A stretch of DNA of 64,000 nt from Aquiflexum balticum DSM 16537 (GTDB taxonomy: Bacteria; Bacteroidota; Bacteroidia; Cytophagales; Cyclobacteriaceae), in assembly GCF_900176595.1 (NCBI RefSeq), contig NZ_LT838813.1, forward strand, positions 1,054,001 to 1,118,000, read 5' to 3'. The stretch's first letter is position 1. Every line of letters starts with the position of its first letter. Positions 53,861 to 62,133 of the stretch are shown here, piece after piece. The notes beneath the pieces are model-generated. The model was given only the letters and a program-made list of their open reading frames with translations, had not been told where the DNA came from and made no database searches. The position numbers and the translations under genes are program-made.

Positions 53861-54757
53861 ATGAAAAAAAACAAAATTAATTCCTTGATGTGTATTCTTT
53901 GGGTGGCATTATTTTTTAGTTGCCAAACCGAAGATCAAGTCCTGCAAAATATGGCAGAAGGTGATTTTCTTGATGAAAATTTAATTTCCAGTAATGCTTT
54001 TGATGAAGATGTTCTTAAAGTTTTTAGGTATTTCAATGATAATTCTGATGTTCACAATTTTGAATTACAGAAACAATTTGAATTACTAAAGGATTATTTT
54101 GAGCAAAATAATATCCCATACAATTTCAGGGATTTTAATCTGAATTCATTAGGAACTGGGGAAGAGTTAAAACTGGGCGGAAATGCAGTCTTAACAAATG
54201 AAATAGATTTCATTGATAACATTATTGAGTCAAGCCAAAACTTTGAAGAGGCTTTAATTTTGTTAAATGAATATTCTTCTAAGCTTTCAAATAATCAAAT
54301 AAATTTAAACTCGGACGAGAAGAATATGGTATTATCTCATTTAGAGGCTACCAAATTTCTTTTTTTCTCTGATCCTGGAAAGACATATATCAATAAAATG
54401 AGGGATGCCCAATATCCAAATGGAGAAATAGAAAATTCGAGATTAATAATTGTTGGAGGTCAAAATTTCATAAATTTTGCTTGGTTTGTTTATTATACTG
54501 CAAAGTGTGTAAAAGGAGATATAATCGCTTGCTTTAGAGCAGCATATTACTTTCAAAAAATTATAGATTCAGGAGGATTTGTTGATCCCTGTCAAAACAG
54601 CACCAATCCTTGTTGTGGCGTTAGTTGTGTCCCTTCCCATTACTGTAATCAAAATGGTAATTGTGTACCATTACCGGATTTTCAAGGTTGCCCAAATGTT
54701 CCTTGCCCCCCAGATCATTTATGTCGATCTTCTGATGGGACATGCATTCCTATTTGA
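53861..54757 (+). CDS. Cysteine-rich lipoprotein, unknown function
   Basis: A 298-residue exported lipoprotein (lipobox LFFSC, then QTED). The middle is acidic and helical (residues 50-170). A short hydrophobic stretch (FINFAWFVYYTAKCV) follows. The last 60 residues hold two similar cysteine modules: NPCCGVSCVPSHYCNQNGNC and CPNVPCPPDHLCRSSDGTC, each with a C-x3-5-C-x4-C-x5-C pattern like small EGF/dickerin-type repeats. Unusually cysteine-rich for this genome; disulfides are likely. It has its own promoter and terminator. Confidence 0.65.
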   Translation: MKKNKINSLMCILWVALFFSCQTEDQVLQNMAEGDFLDENLISSNAFDEDVLKVFRYFNDNSDVHNFELQKQFELLKDYFEQNNIPYNFRDFNLNSLGTGEELKLGGNAVLTNEIDFIDNIIESSQNFEEALILLNEYSSKLSNNQINLNSDEKNMVLSHLEATKFLFFSDPGKTYINKMRDAQYPNGEIENSRLIIVGGQNFINFAWFVYYTAKCVKGDIIACFRAAYYFQKIIDSGGFVDPCQNSTNPCCGVSCVPSHYCNQNGNCVPLPDFQGCPNVPCPPDHLCRSSDGTCIPI

Positions 54758-54786
54758 TTTAAAATTGTCAAAGGCTATTTTATATT

Positions 54787-54820
54787 GAAGGTTACCAGAT
54801 TGTGGTAACCTTCATTTTGT
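54787..54820 (+). terminator. Hairpin terminator
   Basis: GAAGGTTACC, an 7-base loop and GGTAACCTTC followed by ATTTTGTTT, 30 bases past the cysteine-rich lipoprotein gene. Confidence 0.65.
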
Positions 54821-54976
54821 TTAAATAATATAATTCTATCACAACACTTTGAATAAGTTTTTAAAAAAATTTGAATTTTGATTCTTTTTTCTCTCCGTCG
54901 GATTTTTCATGTCTAACCCTGATTTTTGGAATATGAAAAATTAGGAGAAAAGTAAAAATTCTAACAATATTGGTTT

Positions 54977-55660
54977 TCACTGAAAAGCCCAACCTATAAA
55001 AATACCGTAGTTAGGCTTAAACTCTTTTTCAGGTCCATATTGATCCAAATTTGCCCCCAGGCCGAAATTAAAAGCCTCTTTTTTTAATCCTGCACGTAGT
55101 TGTAAAAAGCTTCTTGCGTGGTGGTTTGCCACAGTATTATGAATATACAGGTATTGAAGCCTGGTGTAGAGGTTAAGTTTGGCACTGATCTGTGGTTTAT
55201 ATTCATAAATGCCAAAAAGCTCTATGTTTCGACTTGAATTGAGAAAAACTGATGCAATCGAAACTGCTACCCATTCTTTAGTGGCAATCGAATGCTGCAA
55301 TCCGACTAAGGGTGACAGCCCGACTCTGTTATTTATGGTGGTTCCTGTGATAACACTGAAGTTTTTATAAAAATTGTAATTGATCAACACCGGCATCACC
55401 AAATCCAGATCTTCTAAGTCATTGCCGTAATCCGAAGAAAATGTGGATACTGACAAAAATCCAAATTTGCTGTCAGGGGTAAATTTCTTTTTTACTACCA
55501 TTTGAAAAAACAACCTTTCGTGACCGGCCATAAATTCTACAGGAGTGGGCACTTTAGGGACAAAGGTTTGAGAAAATACTTGGGAAATAAAGCCTGTTGC
55601 TATACTTATCCCCAGAAAAAATTGAATTAGCCTGAATTTTAATGATTTAAGGATTTTCAT
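54977..55660 (-). CDS. Exported beta-barrel-like protein
   Basis: A 227-residue secreted protein with a signal peptide (FLGISIATGFISQVFSQTFV). The mature part alternates strands with turns (KFGFLSVSTFSSDYGND, GTTINNRVGLSPLVGLQ, ... NYGIFIGWAFQ) and ends in an aromatic residue, as outer-membrane proteins do. No family recognised. A 10-base inverted repeat abuts its start codon, just after the Crp-like regulator gene, which may control it. Confidence 0.6.
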   Translation of the reverse strand: MKILKSLKFRLIQFFLGISIATGFISQVFSQTFVPKVPTPVEFMAGHERLFFQMVVKKKFTPDSKFGFLSVSTFSSDYGNDLEDLDLVMPVLINYNFYKNFSVITGTTINNRVGLSPLVGLQHSIATKEWVAVSIASVFLNSSRNIELFGIYEYKPQISAKLNLYTRLQYLYIHNTVANHHARSFLQLRAGLKKEAFNFGLGANLDQYGPEKEFKPNYGIFIGWAFQ

Positions 55661-55692
55661 GAGATTTGTATGTTTTTACTTCTACAAATCTC
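55661..55692 (-). promoter_or_regulatory. 10-bp inverted repeat at the start of the 54977-55660 gene
   Basis: GAGATTTGTA at 55661-55670 and TACAAATCTC at 55683-55692, 12 bases apart, directly upstream of the ATG. It could be an operator for the neighbouring Crp/Fnr protein or an mRNA hairpin hiding the ribosome site. Confidence 0.5.
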
Positions 55693-55739
55693 AGGCTTCT
55701 TAAGAAATTAAATATTGCTCTATGTCAAGGTTTTAACTC

Positions 55740-56312
55740 TTATAGACTTGCCTTAAGCCTACTCAGTGTATAGGGCGTGATGCCTAAGTAGCTTGCCACT
55801 ACTTTATTCGAAAGCCTGCTGAGGATTTTGGGCTGATGCTTCAACAACCATCTTACCCTTTCCAGACTGTCGGCACCCTGAAAGTCATAAATACGCTTTT
55901 GGGTAGTGATATAGGCTGATTCCAAAATGTTCCTATACACTTTATTGACTGCAGGTTCTGTTTCTACCAATTGATAAAAGTCCTCCTTGTAAATTCTCAG
56001 CACCGTGGTTTTTTCCAAAGTTTGAATGTTTTCAAAAGCAGGCTGACCTGTAATCAGGCTCGTGAAACTGGTGCCAAATTTCCCCTCAAAGGCAATGTAT
56101 CTTGTGTTTTCCACACCATCTTTGTTGGTAGAAAAAAGCCGCATACAACCGGAAACAACGAAGTAGTTGTATTTACATACTTCTCCTTCCCGGAGTAGAA
56201 AGGTGTTTTTCTTGAAGGTCTCTTCTACAAAGTATGGCGCAATTTTTTCCAAAGCCAGGTCATCGACATTGGTGTGTTGCTTAAAATATTGGCTAAGTAA
56301 GGGATGCATCAT
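55740..56312 (-). CDS. Crp/Fnr family transcriptional regulator
   Basis: A 190-residue regulator: an N-terminal cyclic-nucleotide-binding-like beta-roll (FLLREGEVCKYNYFVVSGCMRLF) and a C-terminal helix-turn-helix with SNKVVASYLGITPYTLSRLKASL. The nucleotide-binding arginine and the FNR cysteines are not seen, so the signal is unknown. Only 79 bases separate it from the beta-barrel-like gene downstream. Confidence 0.88.
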   Translation of the reverse strand: MMHPLLSQYFKQHTNVDDLALEKIAPYFVEETFKKNTFLLREGEVCKYNYFVVSGCMRLFSTNKDGVENTRYIAFEGKFGTSFTSLITGQPAFENIQTLEKTTVLRIYKEDFYQLVETEPAVNKVYRNILESAYITTQKRIYDFQGADSLERVRWLLKHQPKILSRLSNKVVASYLGITPYTLSRLKASL

Positions 56313-56384
56313 TCCAATTTCGGGATTTTTCTTTTAAAATCTATTTGATCTAAAAAAGAAACATTTAGATCAATGCTCCTCAAT

Positions 56385-56525
56385 GCTCCTCGTGATTTGC
56401 AATCGCGAGGACAGATGAATGGAATTTATAATTCCGGTTGTCCTATATCGGACTGATACCAGGATTACAAATCCTGTTTATCTGGGATTCGATACCGATA
56501 GCTATCGGTACAAATGGCGAATAGC
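56385..56525 (+). repeat. Four-palindrome repeat, copy 3
   Basis: Same order of palindromes as copy 1, with the last one altered to GATACCGATAGCTATCGGTA, itself a palindrome. The rest of the 56313-56602 gap shows nothing. Confidence 0.8.
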
Positions 56526-56602
56526 AATAATTTGAGAAATGATTTAAAAATTAAAGGTGAATTTAGAGTTTATGTCTAGATTTGCCTTCAAATTATCCTC
56601 CA

Positions 56603-57250
56603 ATGAAAAAACTATCAGAACTGTTTAAGGGGCTCACTTTTGTTTCCATCCTGCTGTTCAGCAGCTGCTACCCCATCGAACCGGAATTTGTATCAGATTT
56701 TGATTCAGTATTTACCGAAATATCAGACCCTGATTTTGATTTCAGCAATCCTGCCATCAATACTTACTATTTGGCAGATACAGTAATTGTTTTAACTGAT
56801 CCCAATGCATCAGATACAAACCTTGAAGTGGATTTGGACCTTGTTTTGAATCGGGTACGATTCAATATGAACCAAGCAGGTTACACTGAAATTATAGATA
56901 ATAATTTAGCTACACAGGCTGACTATCTTGTTTTGGTAAGTGTAAACCGATCTGACAACTATTTCTCCACCTGGTGGGGAGGTTGGGGCGGCTGGGGTGG
57001 CTGGGGTGGCTGGGGCTGGGGCGGCTGTTGCTTCTTTCCGCCTCAAATCACTACCTCCAATATCCGCACCGGTGCAATTATAGTAGAACTTCTGGACGGA
57101 AAATCACTTCCACAACGAAACGAAATTATACCTGAGGTATGGTATGGTGTTGGATCAGGTCTATTCACTGGCAACAACACAAACCTAACCAACCGCACAT
57201 TGGGAGCTATCGATCAAATGTTTTTACAATCACCTTACCTTACCCGTTAA
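56603..57250 (+). CDS. DUF4136 lipoprotein with Gly-Trp-rich insert
   Basis: A 215-residue lipoprotein (lipobox LLFSSC, then YPIE). The DUF4136 pattern is visible: ADTVIVL, RVRFNMNQAGYTEI, ADYLVLVSVN and RTGAIIVELLDGK. An insert of about 25 residues in the middle is nearly all glycine and tryptophan (WWGGWGGWGGWGGWGWGGCC), coded by tandem GGCTGGGGT units. I use the ATG at 56603; an upstream TTG at 56582 gives a weaker signal peptide. Start of a pair with the next gene. Confidence 0.78.
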   Translation: MKKLSELFKGLTFVSILLFSSCYPIEPEFVSDFDSVFTEISDPDFDFSNPAINTYYLADTVIVLTDPNASDTNLEVDLDLVLNRVRFNMNQAGYTEIIDNNLATQADYLVLVSVNRSDNYFSTWWGGWGGWGGWGGWGWGGCCFFPPQITTSNIRTGAIIVELLDGKSLPQRNEIIPEVWYGVGSGLFTGNNTNLTNRTLGAIDQMFLQSPYLTR

Positions 57251-57253
57251 ACG

Positions 57254-57883
57254 ATGAAAAAATTACTGGTTTTTATAGCAATCCTCACTTTTGGTATTTC
57301 AGCAAATGCCCAAACTGAAAAAATTCGGGTGCCAAACTTCCGGGTAAATAACTTTCGGATGAACTATGATGTGGCCGTTCCTCTTGGTAAAATGTCGGAT
57401 GATTTCATCAATCAAATGTCCTGGCGCGGGGTAAGTATAGAAAACCGCTGGTCTGTTAAACCCAATGTTTCTGTTGGATTTTTGCTCGGATGGCAGGTTT
57501 TTGCCCAACGCTTTGATAATTTCACGCAAGAATTGAACGATGGCAATGCCGCTATTAATGGAAATCAGTTTCGAACGATAAACACATTCCCGATTCAGGG
57601 GAATGTTCATTATTACTTTGGAGAAAATGTGGGTGCTTTGCCGTGGGTGGGAATGGGAATCGGAACCGCTCATTCCAATCAAGTACTGCAAGTGGGTTTT
57701 TATGAAGTTCAAAGAAAGTTCATGAGTTTTTCCTTAACCCCACAAGCAGGAATTGACCTTCCTATCGATAAAGTTACCTCAGTGACTTTAAGTACGCGCT
57801 ACAATTTCTTTCTCCATGGCAATCAGCCCTTCAACTATTCGTTTATGGTGTTTAGTATCGGGATAAAGCAAAGCTATTATTAG
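57254..57883 (+). CDS. Exported beta-barrel protein
   Basis: A 209-residue secreted protein with signal peptide LLVFIAILTFGISANA then QTEK. Strands and turns (MNYDVAVPLGKMSDDFI, VSVGFLLGWQVFAQRF ... VFSIGIKQSYY) match the outer-membrane beta-barrel group, and the C-terminus ends in tyrosines. It begins three bases after the DUF4136 gene, so they are co-expressed; function unknown. Confidence 0.72.
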   Translation: MKKLLVFIAILTFGISANAQTEKIRVPNFRVNNFRMNYDVAVPLGKMSDDFINQMSWRGVSIENRWSVKPNVSVGFLLGWQVFAQRFDNFTQELNDGNAAINGNQFRTINTFPIQGNVHYYFGENVGALPWVGMGIGTAHSNQVLQVGFYEVQRKFMSFSLTPQAGIDLPIDKVTSVTLSTRYNFFLHGNQPFNYSFMVFSIGIKQSYY

Positions 57884-57897
57884 AAATTTATGACTTT

Positions 57898-58024
57898 GTT
57901 CCTCGGGATTTGAAATCCCGAGTACAGATGAATGGAATTTGTAATTCCCAAATGATCAAACCTGACCGATACCAGGATTACAAATCCTGTTTATCTGGAT
58001 TCGCCATTGCAAATGACGAATAGC
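57898..58024 (+). repeat. Four-palindrome repeat, copy 4
   Basis: Starts CCTCGGGATTTGAAATCCCG; the last palindrome is replaced by TTGCAAATGACGAAT. Confidence 0.85.
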
Positions 58025-58153
58025 GGCTCCCCGGGATTTGAAATCGAGGGGACAGATGAAGGGAATTTGCAATTCCGCTTGTTCCATATCAGACTGATAC
58101 CAGGATTACAAATCCTGATTATCTGGGATTCGACATTACAAATGTCGAATAGC
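58025..58153 (+). repeat. Four-palindrome repeat, copy 5
   Basis: Directly follows copy 4; ends TTCGACATTACAAATGTCGAA just before the end of the leftward gene at 58160. Confidence 0.85.
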
Positions 58154-58159
58154 GGATTA

Positions 58160-58621
58160 TTAGGCCCGGACCTTTTTCCAATAAAAATATCCAAGGCCAA
58201 CAGTGCTGAGGAAAAAAATCAAAGTAGTCCATTCGTAGATTCTTTTGCTTGATTGCTGTTCTATGGCCTGAAGGTCTTTTTCTTCCAAGGCTCTCTTTAA
58301 GAGGGCAATTTCTCTTTCCAGCTTTTGGGAAATAAATTTGTAGTCGTTCTTTTCGTAGGTAATCTCTGTTTTCTCGATTTCACCCAGAAGTCTCAATTCC
58401 TCTATGATCTGATTGTCTTTTTGGATGATGCGCTCCATCCAATCATTGGTTTCGATCATATCCTTTTTGGTCCGGTTGCCAAAAATCCCGGACTTCTTGG
58501 ATTCTGAGGATTTCCATTCTCTGTGCATGCTATCCCTCTCTTTTAGGAGTTTATCGAGTTTGGCTTGCGCAAATACGGTCACCGGAAAAATAAGGAGAAG
58601 TACAATCAGGTATTTTTTCAT
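58160..58621 (-). CDS. Exported coiled-coil protein with C-terminal anchor
   Basis: About 153 residues from the ATG at 58621. Signal peptide (YLIVLLLIFPVTVFA) then a helical coiled-coil (KLDKLLKERDSMHREWKSSE ... LEREIALLKRALEEKDLQAI) and a C-terminal membrane segment (WTTLIFFLSTVGLGYFYW). Probably a periplasmic protein anchored in the inner membrane; unknown role. Confidence 0.65.
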   Translation of the reverse strand: MKKYLIVLLLIFPVTVFAQAKLDKLLKERDSMHREWKSSESKKSGIFGNRTKKDMIETNDWMERIIQKDNQIIEELRLLGEIEKTEITYEKNDYKFISQKLEREIALLKRALEEKDLQAIEQQSSKRIYEWTTLIFFLSTVGLGYFYWKKVRA

Positions 58622-58674
58622 TCCTTGATATAACATTTTAATAAGAGTAACTCAAATTATATGCCGAAAAGAAA

Positions 58675-59052
58675 TCACCTTGATTTCAATCTATCCTTAG
58701 ACCTTCTTTTAAATGCCCCTTTCCTTCTTTTGTTGTTGGTGTAGAAATTATACATAAAATTGACTGCAAAAACAGCGATGGTCAGCGGAATAAAAAGATC
58801 AGGAAGCATACTTTTTATACCGATAAGTATGAATAAAGAAGCAATGATGCCTATTTTGTAAGTGGTATGGCTTTCCGGATAAATTTTACCGATGAGATAA
58901 AGACTCGATGCCTCAATCACCAAAGTCACCACAATCAGATAAGTCAACATATCCTTCATGGTGGTATCATTGGACCACACCACCCATGCCAGACCGGCCG
59001 CCACTAAAATAAGGCTGAGGGATTGTATCGAAGTATTCAATCTTTCTTTCAT
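58675..59052 (-). CDS. Small integral membrane protein
   Basis: A 125-residue protein with four transmembrane segments and a basic tail (NKRRKGAFKRRSKDRLKSR). No family recognised with certainty. Confidence 0.6.
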   Translation of the reverse strand: MKERLNTSIQSLSLILVAAGLAWVVWSNDTTMKDMLTYLIVVTLVIEASSLYLIGKIYPESHTTYKIGIIASLFILIGIKSMLPDLFIPLTIAVFAVNFMYNFYTNNKRRKGAFKRRSKDRLKSR

Positions 59053-59164
59053 TTGGTTTTTGGGCTATGGTGATATTTTTCAATAAGATAGATAATTAGC
59101 AAAGAATATCAAAAAACAAGGATATGCTTTTATGGCAATCAAAAAACAATTTCCTTTGGATGGA

Positions 59165-59305
59165 TAAATATGTATGTACGCAATGATGCCAGTAAAATGG
59201 TAATTCAATTTAATTCTCGGTAGGAAACTGAAATGTCCGGTACATCGGACTTCCGACATCGGACTTCCGACCCGTTTGAAAGCGAATATTGGGTTACTGG
59301 AAAAG
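59165..59305 (+). repeat. Dispersed ~140-bp repeat, copy 2
   Basis: Matches the reverse complement of 18965-19115. It contains two direct CATCGGACTTCCGA units. Confidence 0.8.
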
Positions 59306-59337
59306 AAGCAGATAATCATTATTGATAAAATTATTAT

Positions 59338-59940
59338 ATGGATTTACAATATCCGCTTGAACTGATCGGGACATTTGTGTTTGCAATATCCGGTGCCCTG
59401 GCTGTCCGGGACAGGGAACATGACCTTTTCGGGGCAGGGTTTACCGGGTTTATTACGGCCATAGGCGGAGGTACATTGCGGGATGTCCTGTTGGGATCTT
59501 ATCCTTTGGTCTGGATCGGGGATATCCATTTTTTGTATGCGATTTTATTGGGGGTTTTAGCGGCATTTATTTTTCCGGGATTTTTGCTCAAACTCAGAAA
59601 AACCATGTTTTTGTTTGATACTTTGGGGATTGCTTTTTTCACGGTCCTGGGAGTTGAAAAAGCACTCAGCCTGGGAGTCAGGCCTGAAATTGCCGCTATC
59701 ATGGGGATGTTTACCGCCGTGATGGGCGGGGTGATTCGGGATACATTGACCAATGAAATCCCGATTTTGTTCAGCAAGGAAATATATGCCTCTGCCTGCC
59801 TGACCGGCGCCATTTTGTATTTGATTTTAAACTATTTTGGATTGGAAAGGGATTACAACCTGTTGATATCTATTTCAGTTATTATCAGTATCCGGTTGAT
59901 AGCAGTCAAATACAAATTGAGTTTGCCAAGATTGGACTGA
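59338..59940 (+). CDS. TRIC-type cation channel family protein (UPF0126)
   Basis: A 200-residue membrane protein with seven transmembrane segments in two repeats, each with GGGTLRDVLLG- and GGVIRDTLTNEIP-type motifs (glycine-rich break in the helix). This is the bacterial trimeric intracellular cation channel family (YicG/YadS group). Confidence 0.9.
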   Translation: MDLQYPLELIGTFVFAISGALAVRDREHDLFGAGFTGFITAIGGGTLRDVLLGSYPLVWIGDIHFLYAILLGVLAAFIFPGFLLKLRKTMFLFDTLGIAFFTVLGVEKALSLGVRPEIAAIMGMFTAVMGGVIRDTLTNEIPILFSKEIYASACLTGAILYLILNYFGLERDYNLLISISVIISIRLIAVKYKLSLPRLD

Positions 59941-59978
59941 GAAAATTCCCAATAGGAATTTCCGACTATATACAAGTT

Positions 59979-60173
59979 ATGGACAATTCTGAGAACCAAA
60001 TGAACCATCCTGTATTTTTGGTGAAAGGCTATACAATTAATGAAAAAAGGTTACTGGAGCTTCAAAAAACAATAAAACTGGTTAACAGGACAATCCAGCT
60101 TATCAGATTGAAAAAAACAGACTTTATCTTTATGGTGCAGAAAGCCAATCTAGAATGGTTTTTGTTGCCTTAG
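59979..60173 (+). pseudogene. Fragment of a RhuM-type gene
   Basis: A 64-codon frame whose middle, FLVKGYTINEKRLLELQKTI, matches the end of the core domain of RhuM (virulence RhuM/Fic-like) proteins, which normally have YLVKGYxINEKRL at about residue 130. The N-terminal half and the remainder are missing, so it is a decayed piece. No complete gene is nearby. Confidence 0.5.
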
Positions 60174-60303
60174 AAGATTAAATTAAATGAATAGATTACA
60201 GCAAATCACTCCAAATTCGTAATTCTTCTCTTCTGGGTTAATAATTTATTCCTATTATTTTTTTTCATTATTGGCAATACTTACATTTCGTCAGCAAATC
60301 AAT

Positions 60304-62112
60304 ATGTCTTCGGATCCATTTTTCAATAGTCCCGATCAAAGATTGCTCCTGATCAAAAAGATCTTTGGAGTCAATAACAAAGTCCTTCAGCTTTTAAGCT
60401 TTTTGGCCTTTGCGGTATTGGTATATGATCTTGGATTTACGGAAGAAAGCCAGATTGGATTTTTTAAAATTTTCTATAATGTTATCCTGGTACTACTTGC
60501 CATTGGCTTAACTATCCGTTTGTTTTCTGAATTCGAAAGGTACAAACGGGCTAGATTCATCACAGAAATTTTTATCATCTTATTGCTTTTATTTGCAGCA
60601 ATGGTCAATTTGGATTGGATCAATCTGGGGTTTTCACAGAAAATCGTCAATCTTCATATCAATACCTTTCTTGCCAATCTTGTCATTCTGATACTTTTTT
60701 TGATTGAACTCAGCAAGTTGGCGCTGAATGTGAATCAGCTTGCAATCCATCCTGCGATGGTCTTTATTATGAGCTTTTTAATTGTGATTCTGATAGGAGC
60801 CGGCCTTTTGCTTTTGCCAAATGCCACCCATAATGGGATTTCTTTGATTGATGCACTTTTTACGTCCACCTCAGCTGTTTGTGTTACCGGATTGATAGTA
60901 TTGGACACTTCCTCTGATTTTACTTTTATGGGTCAATTTATCATCATGATTTTGTTTCAGGTAGGTGGTCTGGGGATGATGACCTTCACAAGCTTTTTCG
61001 GTTTTTTCTTCAAAGGATCTTATTCACTGCAAAATCAGCTTTTTCTGAAAGATTATATCAACGAAGAAAAAATTAGTGCCATCAATTCCTCTTTGATCAA
61101 AATAATCATGTTTACCTTGATTGTAGAAGGCGCGGCGGCCTTAATGGTCTATTCAGTTGTGGACAAGGGACTATTCGATAATTTTGGAGACCGAGTTTTT
61201 TTTGCGGTATTCCATTCCATTTCAGGTTTCTGTAATGCTGGATTTTCCACCTTAGGGAATGGCTTGTACGAAGCGGGTTTTAGGACAGCATATCACATGC
61301 ACTTGATCATTGCCATTACCATTATTATCGGAGGTATTGGTTTTCCTGTGGTCTTGGGCTATTATAACTATCTCAGGCATTTGGTCATCGGCACAAAAAA
61401 AATGATCACGGGGGAAGAAGAATATAGACATGCCCCCAGAGTGGTCAATATCAACATCAGGTTAATCGTTTACACTACCTTTATTTTATTGGTTTTGGGA
61501 ATTGTGACCTATTATTTGTTCGAGGCTGAACATACCCTCAAAGGATTGAGTGGCTATGGCAAATTTGTGACGGTGATTTTTGGTGCTGTCACACCAAGAA
61601 CTGCAGGGTTCAATACTGTGGACATGAGTGCCCTTGCGATGCCGACGATTTTGATCTATCTAATTCTGATGTGGATCGGAGCTTCGCCGGGGTCAACAGG
61701 GGGCGGATTAAAAACCAGTACCATAGCCGTTGCCGTATTGAATACCATCAGCATTGCAAAAGCCAAAGACCGGGTGGAAGTATTCAACAGACAGATCAGC
61801 AACGAAACCATTCGCAAGGCATTTGCTGTCATTTTGCTATCTTTCCTTGTCATCGGATTGGGGGTTTTCCTTGTCATCCTTTTCAATCCTGAATTGGCAT
61901 TGATCCATGTTGCCTTTGAGATTTTCTCCGCTTTTTCCACAGTAGGACTGAGTTTGGGAATTACAGGTGACCTGACCACGGGCAGTAAACTTGTGGTCAC
62001 AGTCATCATGTTTATGGGCAGGGTTGGGACCTTGACCATTTTAGTGGCTTTCTTTAGAAAAGTGCGTACCCTGAAATATAAATATCCTGAAGAAAGTGTT
62101 TTCATCACATAA
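60304..62112 (+). CDS. trkH: TrkH family potassium uptake permease
   Basis: About 602 residues from the ATG at 60304. Four P-loop selectivity-type segments are present: TSAVCVTGLIV, SGFCNAGFSTLG, VTPRTAGFNTV and SAFSTVGLSLG. Two extra N-terminal helices (~30-130) precede the Trk core, as in many Bacteroidota. It forms an operon with the trkA-like gene 21 bases downstream. Confidence 0.93.
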   Translation: MSSDPFFNSPDQRLLLIKKIFGVNNKVLQLLSFLAFAVLVYDLGFTEESQIGFFKIFYNVILVLLAIGLTIRLFSEFERYKRARFITEIFIILLLLFAAMVNLDWINLGFSQKIVNLHINTFLANLVILILFLIELSKLALNVNQLAIHPAMVFIMSFLIVILIGAGLLLLPNATHNGISLIDALFTSTSAVCVTGLIVLDTSSDFTFMGQFIIMILFQVGGLGMMTFTSFFGFFFKGSYSLQNQLFLKDYINEEKISAINSSLIKIIMFTLIVEGAAALMVYSVVDKGLFDNFGDRVFFAVFHSISGFCNAGFSTLGNGLYEAGFRTAYHMHLIIAITIIIGGIGFPVVLGYYNYLRHLVIGTKKMITGEEEYRHAPRVVNINIRLIVYTTFILLVLGIVTYYLFEAEHTLKGLSGYGKFVTVIFGAVTPRTAGFNTVDMSALAMPTILIYLILMWIGASPGSTGGGLKTSTIAVAVLNTISIAKAKDRVEVFNRQISNETIRKAFAVILLSFLVIGLGVFLVILFNPELALIHVAFEIFSAFSTVGLSLGITGDLTTGSKLVVTVIMFMGRVGTLTILVAFFRKVRTLKYKYPEESVFIT

Positions 62113-62133
62113 CTTGCAAAAAAATTCATCCAT

